A stretch of DNA of 64,000 bases from RHKX01 sp963784885 (GTDB lineage: Bacteria > Actinomycetota > Thermoleophilia > Solirubrobacterales > 70-9): positions 496,001 through 560,000 of the forward strand of contig CAWATA010000004.1 in NCBI GenBank assembly GCA_963784885.1. The letters run 5' to 3'. The notes under the pieces were generated by a model. That model was not told the origin of the DNA. It did not search any database and saw nothing but the letters and a program-made list of their open reading frames with translations. Made by a program: the position numbers and the translations under genes. The first letter of the stretch is position 1, and each line of letters opens with the position of its first letter. Positions 24,925-33,361 of the stretch are shown here, piece after piece.

Positions 24925-25563
24925 ATGAAGCACTTGCATCGTCCGTCACCGGCGATGGTTGTCGCCCTGGCCGCGCTGGTGATCGCCCTGACCGGAACCG
25001 GCTATGCGGTCTCCAGGATCAACGGTTCCAGCATCAAGAAGAACTCGGTCCCCGGTAACCGAATCAAGGAGAACGGCCTCGGCGGCAAGCAGATCAACGA
25101 GTCCAAGCTCGGCAAGGTGCCGCTGGCAGCCCAGTCCGAGACGGCGACAAACGCCGACGCGCTCGGCGGTGATCCGTTAGGGGCCGTGCGGCCTACCTCG
25201 GGTGCTGCCGCGGAATCGGCTGTGATCACGCTGACGGGTGTTGCCACCGACGTCGCCACCACCACGATCAACACCACGGCCACGAGCCAGATCCTGGTTG
25301 ACGGCGCCGTGGAGCTTCAGGGCGCCGATGCCGATGAGCGAGCCCGGTGCGCGGCCCGGCTGGACGGCTTTCAGATCAGCTTCGACTTCGAGACGACATT
25401 CGATGACATCGGAACCGTCAACGAGGCCACCGTTGCCGTGGCTGGCGCCGCCGACGATGTCCCGGCCGGACCTCATACGGTGACCCTAATCTGCACCGCG
25501 CTCAGCGGCACCGTGGTCAAAGACGACGCGGCGGTCAACGTGGTCGCGATTCCAAACCCGTAA
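24925..25563 (+). CDS. Secreted surface protein, Thermoleophilia-type
   Basis: The 212-residue protein starts MKHLHRPSPAMVVALAALVI with a signal peptide or membrane anchor. It continues with a Lys/Asn/Gly repeat region (IKKNSVPGNRIKENGLGGKQ) and then NADALGGDPLG. The C-terminal half (about 95-212) is a beta-rich domain with two cysteines likely disulfide-bonded. This architecture is frequent in Solirubrobacter relatives and often looks phage-tail-like or adhesin-like; no activity is known. GGAGAGGGAG precedes the ATG. It sits just outside the tRNA remnant. Confidence 0.7.
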   Translation: MKHLHRPSPAMVVALAALVIALTGTGYAVSRINGSSIKKNSVPGNRIKENGLGGKQINESKLGKVPLAAQSETATNADALGGDPLGAVRPTSGAAAESAVITLTGVATDVATTTINTTATSQILVDGAVELQGADADERARCAARLDGFQISFDFETTFDDIGTVNEATVAVAGAADDVPAGPHTVTLICTALSGTVVKDDAAVNVVAIPNP

Positions 25564-25760
25564 GAGTCGGCTCAAGGGGTTGCTCTGGCTCGACGCTCTC
25601 AGCTGCGCAGCAGACGGCCGCACAGACACGACCCGGTCAGCGCAGGATGGGAGCGTGCGTCCGACGGGGCACCTCTTCGGGCGCAGCGCCAGCCAGGCTA
25701 GCCGTTGCCTTGGGTCGTCGAGCGGTTTAGGGTCGGACGAATTCAACGAAGGGTGGAGCC

Positions 25761-26084
25761 GTGCCCAAGTATCTGTTCGAGGCCAACTACACGCAGGAGG
25801 GGCTCAAAGGTGTCGCCGCCAAGGGCGGCAGCGCCCGTCGCGAGGCGATCGAGTCGATGATCGGCGCCCTCGGGGGGAGTGTAGATGCGTTCTACTTCGC
25901 CCAGGGCGAGTCCGACGTCGTCTTGATCATCGACCTCCCCGACAACAAGACGGTGGCGGCCGTCAGCCTTGCGACCGGAGCAGCCGGGTCGATAACCAAC
26001 GCCAAGACCCGGGCGCTGCTGACTCCGGAGGAGATCGATGAGGCGGCTCAGACCGCGGTCGAATATCGCCCGCCCGGCAGCTGA
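25761..26084 (+). CDS. GYD domain-containing protein
   Basis: The 107-residue ferredoxin-like-fold protein has the GYD family pattern: PKYLFEANYTQEGLKGVAAK at the start, ESMIGALGGSVDAFYFAQGE in the middle and DVVLIIDLPDN. The canonical GYD triplet is represented by QGESD. Members are small cytosolic proteins of unknown biochemical role. Starts with GTG at 25761 after GGTGGAG. Not evidently in an operon. Confidence 0.85.
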   Translation: MPKYLFEANYTQEGLKGVAAKGGSARREAIESMIGALGGSVDAFYFAQGESDVVLIIDLPDNKTVAAVSLATGAAGSITNAKTRALLTPEEIDEAAQTAVEYRPPGS

Positions 26085-26236
26085 GGTGCCAGCCGGTCGC
26101 CAACGCGAGCGACCGGACGACACCCGAGCCGCGCTTTCGCAGAAACGCGCGAATAGCGGGGAGAAACCCAACAAGCAGGACTCGGGCGAACCAGGGGGGA
26201 ACCAGTCGCCCTGCTGAGGGAATCGCTACGGAAGCG

Positions 26237-26265
26237 GCGAGCCGGGCCGCCATGGCCCGGCTCGC
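26237..26265. terminator. Bidirectional GC-rich terminator hairpin
   Basis: Perfect 12-bp stem (GCGAGCCGGGCC and GGCCCGGCTCGC) with a 5-nt loop. It lies between the convergent GYD gene and the PAP2/PepSY chimera gene. No U-tract, as is common in high-GC actinobacteria. Confidence 0.7.
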
Positions 26266-26285
26266 GCGTCTCCGCCATCTGCCGG

Positions 26286-26642
26286 CTACTCGTCGTGGAC
26301 GACGCTGAGGACGTTGAAGTCCTTTCCGACGTACACCTTGAGCTGCTCGGAACCCTTGAGGACGTCGACCTCGTAGGCGGCGCCGGCGGGCGTTGACGAC
26401 TCGCTCGGATCCGAGGAGTCGCCGGCCTCCGGCTTGTCGCTCGTCTCGGAGCTGACCGCCTGGGCCCTCACAACGGCCGGCCTGCCCTGCCCGCCCGTCC
26501 ATCGCTCCGGTGCGAGGGTCAGGAAGGCGAGGACGGCGACGAAGAGGAAGATGGCATCGACGGCGAGGAAATCGGCCACGTGCGCGATTCCCGTGTGCGC
26601 CGCGGCGTAGCCGTTGATGTCTTCATAGAGGCTCCGGTCCAA
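26286..26642 (-). CDS. Chimeric protein: truncated PAP2-phosphatase N-terminus joined to a PepSY-like tail
   Basis: The 118-residue frame starts (TTG at 26642) with DRSLYEDINGYAAAHTGIAH and one membrane span. That is the usual beginning of PAP2 undecaprenyl-diphosphatase-like proteins, but the phosphatase signatures (KxxxxxxRP, PSGH, SRxxxxxHxxxD) are all missing. From about residue 85 the sequence changes to AAYEVDVLKGSEQLKVYVGK, a PepSY-type strand pattern. The Ser/Pro-rich middle looks like a junction. Most likely the product of a deletion fusing two genes; translation is uncertain because no Shine-Dalgarno precedes the TTG. Confidence 0.5.
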   Translation of the reverse strand: MDRSLYEDINGYAAAHTGIAHVADFLAVDAIFLFVAVLAFLTLAPERWTGGQGRPAVVRAQAVSSETSDKPEAGDSSDPSESSTPAGAAYEVDVLKGSEQLKVYVGKDFNVLSVVHDE

Positions 26643-26824
26643 GCCACGAGTATCGACTCGAAAACCTGAACAACTCCTGACCGAAGAGGAAGATGCCCCC
26701 TTGGTGTTCTCTCGGAGCGGGTCGCAGACGGGCTCGGCGATTCCGAGCGAGGCGAGCCGGAATCGCTCAGCCTCAAGGGCAAGAGCGAGCCGTTCCCCGC
26801 TTACCGGGTCTCGGCGAATCAGCC

Positions 26825-27658
26825 CTAGCCGGGGCGCTTGGACCGGTGATCGTCGAGGGTCGCCTCGAGGTCGTCGAGCGCCATCGAGAGCATCTCGGCC
26901 TGTAGGCGGAGCGCAACGGGACGGGATCCGTCGTGGGCCTGCGCGATCAGCTCGCGCAGGAAGCCGCGGAGGTCCTCGCGGGTGGAGCGTTCCTCCGCCG
27001 ACTGGAAGTAGTGGGTGATCGGGAGGTGGATGAGGTCGCGGCGGACCGCCACCGTCTGCTCGCTGAAGGACGCGAGCATCCGTTCGAGCAAGTCGGGCTC
27101 GGTCGCCGCCAGGGGATCCCCGAGATGCCGCTCGGCTTCGCGGAGGAGCTGGATCTCGTGCGCCAGAGACTCGCGGCGTCGCAGCGCTCCGTAGATCGAG
27201 ACGAGCCAGGAGATGCTCGCGGTCAGCAGCCCGAGCCCGAACAGGGTCTCGATCGGACCCAGCAGGCGCAGCCAGCCCGCCTCGGGTGAGATGTCGCCGT
27301 AACCGAGGCTCGTGATGTTGACGAGCGAGAGGTAGATCCCGTCGACCAGCGAGGCGTGCTCGGAGGGTACGAGGCCACCGCTGTAGTGGAATCCCTCGGG
27401 CATGTGGGGGATGAAGATGAACGCCCAGCCGATGACGAGCATCGCGGTCCAGGTGCCGAGCACCGCGATGTAGCCGAGCGGGCCCGCATACCGCGGTGGG
27501 CGGTCATCGGAATGGAGCCGGTGGGCGCCGGCCCAGATGCCGTGCGCGACCCCGTTGCCGATGATCCCCCTGCCGGTCGGGTGGAAGAGCGTTTCGAAGA
27601 TGTCGCGCAGGGCGAGCGCGATCAGTGCGACTCCGACGACGGTGAGCACGACGTCCAC
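26825..27658 (-). CDS. Two-TM potassium channel family protein
   Basis: Ion channel subunit of 277 residues. An N-terminal span (1-20) precedes a pore module: span near 65-85, pore loop with selectivity filter TSLGYGD (near 118-124) and span near 135-155. The GYGD filter predicts K+ selectivity. The C-terminal 120 residues are helical and cytoplasmic, with no RCK/TrkA nucleotide-binding motif. A GTG starts the frame at 27658. Standalone gene; related actinobacterial proteins are annotated as potassium channel family, physiological role untested. Confidence 0.85.
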   Translation of the reverse strand: MDVVLTVVGVALIALALRDIFETLFHPTGRGIIGNGVAHGIWAGAHRLHSDDRPPRYAGPLGYIAVLGTWTAMLVIGWAFIFIPHMPEGFHYSGGLVPSEHASLVDGIYLSLVNITSLGYGDISPEAGWLRLLGPIETLFGLGLLTASISWLVSIYGALRRRESLAHEIQLLREAERHLGDPLAATEPDLLERMLASFSEQTVAVRRDLIHLPITHYFQSAEERSTREDLRGFLRELIAQAHDGSRPVALRLQAEMLSMALDDLEATLDDHRSKRPG

Positions 27659-27819
27659 GGCGGCTATCCGCGGGGAGCCCTGAGAGGCATTGGTGCGACG
27701 GCAGGCTGCGACACGCAGGGCCGAAGTTAGTCAGTCGAGGCGCGGGTCGTAGTTTCAGCCGGCTCCGTCCGCAGGCGTTGGGCTCGGCCTGAGGAGGCAA
27801 CCATGCCCGCATCTCGCCA

Positions 27820-28107
27820 TCACCGGCGCTTGCACTTCGACCTGAAGCCGTCCTTGGCGGTGGGGTGGTTCGTAAACCGGGTGACCGCCTGGAACCTCAT
27901 CTTCTTGGTCCTGCAGCGCGCCTGGACGTACTTCCCGTTCTGCACGGTAGCGGTGAATCGTGCGATCGCGCCCGCCAAGAGCGGCGGGATCTTGACGTTC
28001 AACTGCTTGCCGAAGCCCTTCGGGCCCTTCCGGATCTTGCCCACGAGAATCGACGTGTTGTTGACCGAGTCGGCGCGCGCCGGCGGCTCGGGACGACGAG
28101 GCTGTGT
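27820..28107 (-). pseudogene. C-terminal fragment of a repeat-type surface protein
   Basis: An open frame without a credible start encodes NNTSILVGKIRKGPKGFGKQ, then a cysteine-containing basic domain (VQARCRTKKMRF, SKCKRR end). This pattern is typical of the C-terminal Lys/Arg-rich modules of Solirubrobacter-like secreted proteins. It could be translated from a GTG at 28044 (74 residues, no signal peptide), but the frame continues upstream to a stop at 28108-28110, so it reads as a truncated gene. Confidence 0.5.
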
Positions 28108-28349
28108 TCAATCGCTACCCAAGCCTCCGGAAAGGAAACAAGTTCCACTTACGGTGTCGACGCGGGGGGCCGTTGAGCCATGTGGACAAGCTCGCACGGC
28201 TCCAGACGGCCCGCTGCCGCACTGGCCGCTGTTTGAGCGGCAACCGGAGATCAATCGCCGCCCTTGCCCTACGCTTCCCGGTCAGGTTCGATGGAGAGCG
28301 AGCGCGCCCGAGCGGCGCGGAGGGAGTCCGAGCGTTGCTGAGAGCTGAG

Positions 28350-29696
28350 ATGAGTCGGTTGCGACTGGTGCTGGCATGCCTGGTCATGTCGGTCGGCCTG
28401 GGGGCGTTGTTCGCGCCGATGGCCAATGCCGCGGACACGACCTGGATCTGCAAGCCCGGTCAGGCGGACGATCTCTGCGCCGGCACGATCGAGGGTCAGA
28501 CCATGCCGCCGCCCGGCGAGGAGGCACAGCCGCTCGGCTACACGCGCCCGAAGAATCCGCCGGTCGACTGCTTCTACCTGTATCCGACCCAGAGCGAACA
28601 GCCGGGGCCGAACTCGAACCTCGACAAGGATCCCCCGATCAGGCGGGTAGTCGTCCAGCAGGCGCGGATGTTCTCGTCGGTCTGCGACGTCTACGCGCCG
28701 ATGTACCGCCAGGTCACGAACAACGGTGATCAGAGCTCATACAACCCGTCGGTGGAGACCGCCTTCCGGAGCGCCAGGGCGGCGTTCAGGGACTACCTGA
28801 AGAACTACAACGACGGGCGCGGCTTCATCATGCTCGGCCACTCCCAGGGGTCGGCCCACACTGCCCGCCTGATCGACGAACTCGTCGACACCAACGCGAA
28901 GCTGCGGGAGCGCTTCGTCGGCGCGATCGCGCCGGGCGCCAACATCAGCGTTCCGATCGGCGAGGCGGTCGGCGGGCTGTTCGCCAATGTGCCCGCCTGC
29001 ACTGAGGTGGGCGAGTTCGGATGCGTGATCGCGTTCTCGACGTTCGACGACGTGCCCGGACCGTTCGCGGCGTTCTCACGGCTCGACTTCGGCTACTGGA
29101 TCTATCCCGAGGATCGGCCCGATCCGAGCCGCTACGAGGTCATGTGCACCGATCCAGCACGGCTCGACGGCGGGGACGGCACCCTGCTGCCCCTCGTCAA
29201 CTTCGACTACCTCTTCGGTGCGCCGCCCGCTGAGACGGCGGCGCCGTGGGCCGGCGAGCCCGACTTCTACAAGGTCGAGTGCAAGCGGCAGGACGGTGCG
29301 CACTGGCTGAACCTCTCGAAGGTCGGCCTGGCGGGCGACACCCGCCCCGACCTCGGGGCGGCGGTCGCCTCGGGCTCCAACTACCACGTGCCGGAGGTGA
29401 ACCTCGCCGAGGGCAACCTGCTGAAGATCGCGCAGCTGCAGTCCGACTCCTACGAGGCGGCGGTCGCGAAGCTGAAGTCGCTGAGCGGCAAGCTCGACGA
29501 GGCGAAGAATCGCCGCACGGCACACCTCGGGAAGCTCTCGAAGCTCAAGCGGAAGCTGGACAGAGCCGACAGCGCCGGGAAGCGCCGCGCCCTGAAGAAG
29601 AAGGTGAAGTCGACCCACAGGAAGGTCGCTGCGGACCGGCGGGAGATCCGGTCGCTGAAGCGGAAGATCGACCGGCTCGAGCAGAAGCTCCGCTGA
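28350..29696 (+). CDS. DUF3089 alpha/beta-hydrolase with coiled-coil tail, secreted
   Basis: The 448-residue protein has a signal peptide (about residues 1-28, ending PMANAAD). The DUF3089 domain (about 35-350) is a lysophospholipase-like alpha/beta hydrolase: DCFYLYPTQSEQ near the oxyanion region and the nucleophile elbow GHSQGS (Ser near 171). A C-terminal His in the GSNYHVPEVN block is the likely catalytic histidine. From about 365 a Lys/Arg-rich coiled coil ends the protein, which is unusual for this family and may bind cell-wall polymers or DNA. The ATG follows GAGAGCTGAG; earlier in-frame starts would precede the signal peptide. Confidence 0.82.
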   Translation: MSRLRLVLACLVMSVGLGALFAPMANAADTTWICKPGQADDLCAGTIEGQTMPPPGEEAQPLGYTRPKNPPVDCFYLYPTQSEQPGPNSNLDKDPPIRRVVVQQARMFSSVCDVYAPMYRQVTNNGDQSSYNPSVETAFRSARAAFRDYLKNYNDGRGFIMLGHSQGSAHTARLIDELVDTNAKLRERFVGAIAPGANISVPIGEAVGGLFANVPACTEVGEFGCVIAFSTFDDVPGPFAAFSRLDFGYWIYPEDRPDPSRYEVMCTDPARLDGGDGTLLPLVNFDYLFGAPPAETAAPWAGEPDFYKVECKRQDGAHWLNLSKVGLAGDTRPDLGAAVASGSNYHVPEVNLAEGNLLKIAQLQSDSYEAAVAKLKSLSGKLDEAKNRRTAHLGKLSKLKRKLDRADSAGKRRALKKKVKSTHRKVAADRREIRSLKRKIDRLEQKLR

Positions 29697-29734
29697 CGAG
29701 CTGAACAGCGCGGCGGCGAGGCCGCGGAGGTACG

Positions 29735-29752
29735 GCACTCGAGCTCGAGTGC
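29735..29752. terminator. Perfect 18-bp palindrome between convergent genes
   Basis: GCACTCGAG followed by its exact inverse, between the DUF3089 gene and the minus-strand transpeptidase. It is preceded by a second GC-rich inverted repeat. Likely part of a bidirectional terminator. Confidence 0.45.
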
Positions 29753-29758
29753 GGCGGC

Positions 29759-30613
29759 TCAGGGCCGAATCGTCACCGGCGTCCCCAGCGGCACCGTGTC
29801 GACGAGGGCCCTCACGTCGCTGTCGCGGCTGCGGATGCAGCCGGTCGAGGCGTCGACGCCGAGCGGGCCGTCGGTGCCGTGGATCGCGATCCGGTCGCCG
29901 CCGTTCCAGCCCGCCGGGAGGTTCGGCTGGGTGGCGCTGAGCGCAACCGCGCAGCAGCCGTAGGCGGGGTTGAGACCGCCGCGGAAGACGTCGGTCACCG
30001 CGAACTCGCCGGTCGGAGTCGGGCTGCCGGGGCCGCCGACCGTCACCTCCCAGCGCCGCAGCGTCTCGGCCCCCTTCCGCAGTCGCGCCTCGTGGTCGGA
30101 GAGGTCGACGGTGATCCGGAAGTCGGTGAAGCCGCGGGTGATCTTGTCGGGATCGGCTCGCAGCCAGCCGAGGCTTCCGTTCGGCAGATCGGCGGTCGAC
30201 ACCCCGAGCCAGCGCCCGCGACGACGATCGACCGAGAACACGGTCGGCGAGCCGAACTCGGTCTCATCGCCGGCGCTGGCGACGACTGCGCCGGCGGGAG
30301 CCTTCCTGATCGCCACCTCGGCGCCGTCTCTGACCGCGACGTACGGCTTCGGGGCGGGCGGCCTCGGCGGCGGGGGCCCGAGCTCATCGGCGACCCGCCG
30401 CACCGCCGCTTCGCTCGCCGCGGGTTGGTTCGCCGGGATCGAGACGGTCCCGGCGATCGGGTCGGTCACGGTCGTCGACGCCGCGATCCCCGGTGCGGGC
30501 CCGTCGCTCTCCGCGAGGTGGAGCTCGAACAGGATCGCCGGGACCGCCAGCACCGCACACATGCAGAGGAGGACGGTGAGCCAGACGTCGGATCGGCTTC
30601 GATCGGAGCCCAT
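29759..30613 (-). CDS. L,D-transpeptidase (YkuD domain), membrane-anchored
   Basis: Makes 3-3 cross-links or anchors proteins to peptidoglycan outside the cell. The 284-residue protein has an N-terminal span (about 10-32). An SH3-like segment may occupy 85-150. The YkuD catalytic domain (about 160-284) shows VTVGGPGSPTPTGEF, then IAIHGTDGPLG and the STGCIRSRDSD nucleophile motif; His (in HGT) and Cys (in GCIR) are present. The usual SHGC reads STGC, an accepted variant. Probably active. Confidence 0.88.
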   Translation of the reverse strand: MGSDRSRSDVWLTVLLCMCAVLAVPAILFELHLAESDGPAPGIAASTTVTDPIAGTVSIPANQPAASEAAVRRVADELGPPPPRPPAPKPYVAVRDGAEVAIRKAPAGAVVASAGDETEFGSPTVFSVDRRRGRWLGVSTADLPNGSLGWLRADPDKITRGFTDFRITVDLSDHEARLRKGAETLRRWEVTVGGPGSPTPTGEFAVTDVFRGGLNPAYGCCAVALSATQPNLPAGWNGGDRIAIHGTDGPLGVDASTGCIRSRDSDVRALVDTVPLGTPVTIRP

Positions 30614-30732
30614 CGGTCAAGGGTAGTCAGCCGCCCACCCGGATGTGAATCGCCGGGCAGGGGGTCGCCGCCGCGCCTCCGCGGTGGTAGCGTCTGCCAC
30701 GAGCAGTTCCGACGACGAGGAGAGAGGTCGAG

Positions 30733-31122
30733 ATGGCTGAGACGCTCAAGGGTGCCTGCCTGTGCGGCGGTGTCGAGTACGAGATCACGGATCCGCAGGC
30801 ACTTGGCTATTGCCACTGCACGCGGTGCCAGCGATGGACGGGGGAGAGCCTCGCCGGCGTCGTCGTCGACAAGGACAACTTCCGGTTCACCAAGGGCGAG
30901 GAGCTGGTGAAGACATACGAGAGCGAGTTCGCGCCGCGGAACTTCTGCGGCAACTGCGGATCGAGCATCTACGACGACCTCGGCGATCAGTACTTCGTGG
31001 CGGCCGGATTGATGCGCGAGCTCGACATGAAGCCGAGCTTCCACCTCCAGGTCGCCTTCAAGGCGCCGTGGCACGAGATCGGCGACGACGTCCCGCAGTT
31101 CGCCGAGAACCCGCCGGCCTGA
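30733..31122 (+). CDS. GFA family protein (centromere-V/glutathione-dependent formaldehyde-activating fold)
   Basis: The 129-residue zinc protein has the GFA cysteine set: CLCGGVEY at the N-terminus, CHCTRCQRWTG near residue 28 and NFCGNCGSSIY near residue 75. These bind two zinc ions. Members are annotated by analogy to formaldehyde-activating enzyme, but most have no demonstrated activity, and this organism group generally lacks glutathione, so the label should be read as a fold name. GGAGAGAGG precedes the ATG; a TAGCGT -10-like box lies upstream. Confidence 0.88.
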   Translation: MAETLKGACLCGGVEYEITDPQALGYCHCTRCQRWTGESLAGVVVDKDNFRFTKGEELVKTYESEFAPRNFCGNCGSSIYDDLGDQYFVAAGLMRELDMKPSFHLQVAFKAPWHEIGDDVPQFAENPPA

Positions 31123-31141
31123 CCCCGGTCCGCTGGGGAGC

Positions 31142-31167
31142 AGGGGCTCGGCAGCCGCCGAGCCCCT
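31142..31167. terminator. Terminator hairpin between convergent genes
   Basis: Perfect 11-bp stem (AGGGGCTCGGC and GCCGAGCCCCT) with a 4-nt loop. It overlaps the stop codon of the minus-strand lipoprotein and lies 20 nt after the GFA gene. Confidence 0.65.
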
Positions 31168-31480
31168 ACGAGCAGCTCGCCTCCTCGACGCGGAGCTCGT
31201 CGGGAAGCTGGAGGTCGTCCTCGGTCACCCGGTCGTCGCCGACGACGAGGTAATAGGGCCGCGCGCCGTCGCAGTAGATCCAGACCGAACCGTCGTCTGC
31301 GAGCTCCTGGATCGCGGTCGGGTCGCCGAGCTCGTCCTTGACCGAGTCGGCCGAGTCGCCGACCTCGATCGCGTCGAAGCCGGACGCCGAGAAGCTCCCG
31401 CCGCCACCACAGGCGCCGATTGCGAGCATCGCCGCGATCAACGCGGCCGACGACGTCCACTTGGCAGGGCAGCGGTCCAC
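31166..31480 (-). CDS. Small lipoprotein with BamE/SmpA-like domain
   Basis: The 104-residue protein has a lipoprotein signal ending in the lipobox LAIGAC. Its domain follows the SmpA/BamE pattern: FDAIEVGDSADSVKDELGDP, then a short strand pair ending YYLVVGDDRV. This fold occurs in many small extracytoplasmic lipoproteins outside Gram-negatives, where it is not part of a BAM complex. The GTG at 31480 is chosen because it gives a proper positively charged n-region; the longer open frame upstream overlaps unrelated genes. Confidence 0.7.
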   Translation of the reverse strand: MDRCPAKWTSSAALIAAMLAIGACGGGGSFSASGFDAIEVGDSADSVKDELGDPTAIQELADDGSVWIYCDGARPYYLVVGDDRVTEDDLQLPDELRVEEASCS

Positions 31481-31582
31481 GGTTCGCCGACCGTAGTCGA
31501 TCGGCCGGGCGGTGGCGGTTTGCCGCCGTCGTGCGTGCGACCCTGCGTTCCGGATTCCCCGAGAACCCTGGGAGGGCAAGAG

Positions 31583-32212
31583 ATGAGCGAGTATCCGGTC
31601 AAGTTCGGCGTCGACTATCCGGAGCGGGAGCTGAACCGGCTGACCAGCTTCTTCCGGATCTTCACGATCATCCCGATCGCGATCCTGATCAGCACGATCA
31701 CCGGCTATTCCACCTCTTACGAGGGCATCGACGATACGACTGTGACGGTGGCCGTCAGCGGCGTCGGACTGCTCTTCATCCCGGTCCTGCTGATGATCCT
31801 GTTCCGCGAGAAGTACCCGCGCTGGTGGTTCGACTGGAACCTGCAGCTGCAGCGCTTCGGCAACCGTATCGGCGTCTACGCGCTGCTGATGGAGGATCGC
31901 TACCCGTCGACCGACGACGAGCAGGCGGTCCACCTCGAGTACTCGTACCCGGACGTCGCCAACGACCTCGGCCGCGGCATGCCGTTGGTCAAGTGGCTGC
32001 TGGCGATCCCGCACTACTTCGTTCTGTTCTTCCTCTACATCGGCGCCGTCTTCGCGGTGATCGCAGCCTGGTTCGCGATCCTCTTCACCGGTCGCTACCC
32101 GCGCGGGCTCTTCGACTTCGTCGAGGGGGTCCTCCGGTGGCACAACCGCGTCCTCTGCTACGCGATCGTCCTCGTCACCGACGAGTATCCGCCGTTCCGC
32201 CTGCGCGACTGA
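31583..32212 (+). CDS. DUF4389 family membrane protein
   Basis: The 209-residue membrane protein matches the DUF4389 pattern: early YPVKFGVDYPERELNRLTSF, two to four spans (about 25-45, 58-80, 145-175) and the paired motifs FTGRYPRGLFDFVEGVLRWH and RVLCYAIVLVTDEYPPF. The family is common in actinobacteria and of unknown function, sometimes next to lipid or cell-wall genes. The ATG at 31583 has GGGAGG 12 nt upstream. No operon partner is evident. Confidence 0.85.
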   Translation: MSEYPVKFGVDYPERELNRLTSFFRIFTIIPIAILISTITGYSTSYEGIDDTTVTVAVSGVGLLFIPVLLMILFREKYPRWWFDWNLQLQRFGNRIGVYALLMEDRYPSTDDEQAVHLEYSYPDVANDLGRGMPLVKWLLAIPHYFVLFFLYIGAVFAVIAAWFAILFTGRYPRGLFDFVEGVLRWHNRVLCYAIVLVTDEYPPFRLRD

Positions 32213-32394
32213 GGGAACGCCGCCGCGAGACGGCACCCGCGGCCCGAGAGGACTGCGGCGACGTCGCTGCAGGCGCGGCGATCGGCGACTCCGGCGTGCA
32301 GCAGGACGACGGTCGGGCGTCGCCGGGGAAGCCGGCAAGCTTCGTTCCGTCGGCGGCCGAGGACGTCGCAGTGCCGACGTGCGACCGTTACTCC

Positions 32395-32718
32395 TCAGGC
32401 TGCCGTGCGGCCGAGCAGATCGGCGAGGGTCCGCTGCGCGATCTCCGATTCCGGCGACTCCCAGAGCAGCCCGAGTGCGGCGGCCGCGAGCTGGACCTCG
32501 GTCAGGCCGGCGCCCGTCTCGCGGCTGAAGCGCTCGAGCCAGCGACTTGCGGCCCGCGGGTAGCGGTGGTCGCCCTGCTCGGCCATCAGCCGGCAGAGCT
32601 CGAGGGCGTCCGCGAGGGCGACGTGGGGGAGATCGCGGGCCAAGATCAGGGCGGCGGTCAGGTGTCCTGCGGAGAGCGACCGTTTGAACCTGCCGTGCTC
32701 GGATCCGTGGACGCCCAT
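32395..32718 (-). CDS. Conserved hypothetical helical protein (107 aa)
   Basis: No assigned family. The protein starts MGVHGSEHGRFKRSLSAGHL and is otherwise all-helical: LPHVALADALELCRLMAEQG, then RYPRAASRWLERFSRE. I recall short actinobacterial proteins with the same GSEHGRFxRxLxxGHL start, annotated hypothetical. The helical repeats suggest a protein-binding module. Divergent from the UspA gene; start ATG overlaps a possible shared promoter region (32719-32786). Confidence 0.6.
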   Translation of the reverse strand: MGVHGSEHGRFKRSLSAGHLTAALILARDLPHVALADALELCRLMAEQGDHRYPRAASRWLERFSRETGAGLTEVQLAAAALGLLWESPESEIAQRTLADLLGRTAA

Positions 32719-32786
32719 CGAACGTATGTTCGCAGGGTCGAGAGCGTAAGGTTCGGGGTCGCCCGCACCGTCGACGAAAGGACGCG

Positions 32787-33248
32787 ATGACCGACCAGAG
32801 CCGAGGCGGACCGATCCTGATCGCCTACGACGGATCCGACTGCTCGAAGGCCGCGGTCGAGGAGGCCGGCCGACAGCTCCGCGACGATCGCAACGCGATC
32901 GTCCTGACCGTCTGGGAACCGCTCGACGCGGTTCCGTTCTGGGGAGTGCCGATGGCGACGATGCCCACCGAGATGACCGAGCAGGTCGTCGCTCAGGCTG
33001 AGAAGGTCGCCGAGGAGGGCGTCGCGCTCGCCGGGCGGGCGGGATTCGCGGCGAAGACGCGGGTCGAGCTCGGAGCGCCGGTCTGGGCCCGCATCGTCGA
33101 GACCGCCGACGAGGTCGGGGCGTCGGTGATCGTGCTCGGCTCCCACGGCCGCAGCGGCGTCGGCTACGCGGTCATGGGAAGCGTCGCGACCGCGGTCGCG
33201 CACCACGCGAAGGTTCCGGTGCTGATCACGCGCGAGTCGAGCGACTGA
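32787..33248 (+). CDS. Universal stress protein (UspA family)
   Basis: The 153-residue single-domain protein has the UspA start (PILIAYDGSDCSKAAVEEAG) and an ATP-binding signature of the G-2x-G-9x-G(S/T) type in VLGSHGRSGVGYAVMGSVAT, so it should be the ATP-binding subclass. Cytosolic. AAAGGA precedes the ATG. Followed 113 nt later by a cupredoxin gene; co-expression under redox stress is possible but not shown. Confidence 0.92.
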   Translation: MTDQSRGGPILIAYDGSDCSKAAVEEAGRQLRDDRNAIVLTVWEPLDAVPFWGVPMATMPTEMTEQVVAQAEKVAEEGVALAGRAGFAAKTRVELGAPVWARIVETADEVGASVIVLGSHGRSGVGYAVMGSVATAVAHHAKVPVLITRESSD

Positions 33249-33361
33249 GGGGCCGCGTGCCGGTGGGTCAGGTGGTGACTACCGTGCCACTTGCGTAGTC
33301 GCCCCAGACAAGGCCTCGGTGAGGAGCGGCGAGGATCCGGACCCCCCACAAGGAGAACCAG

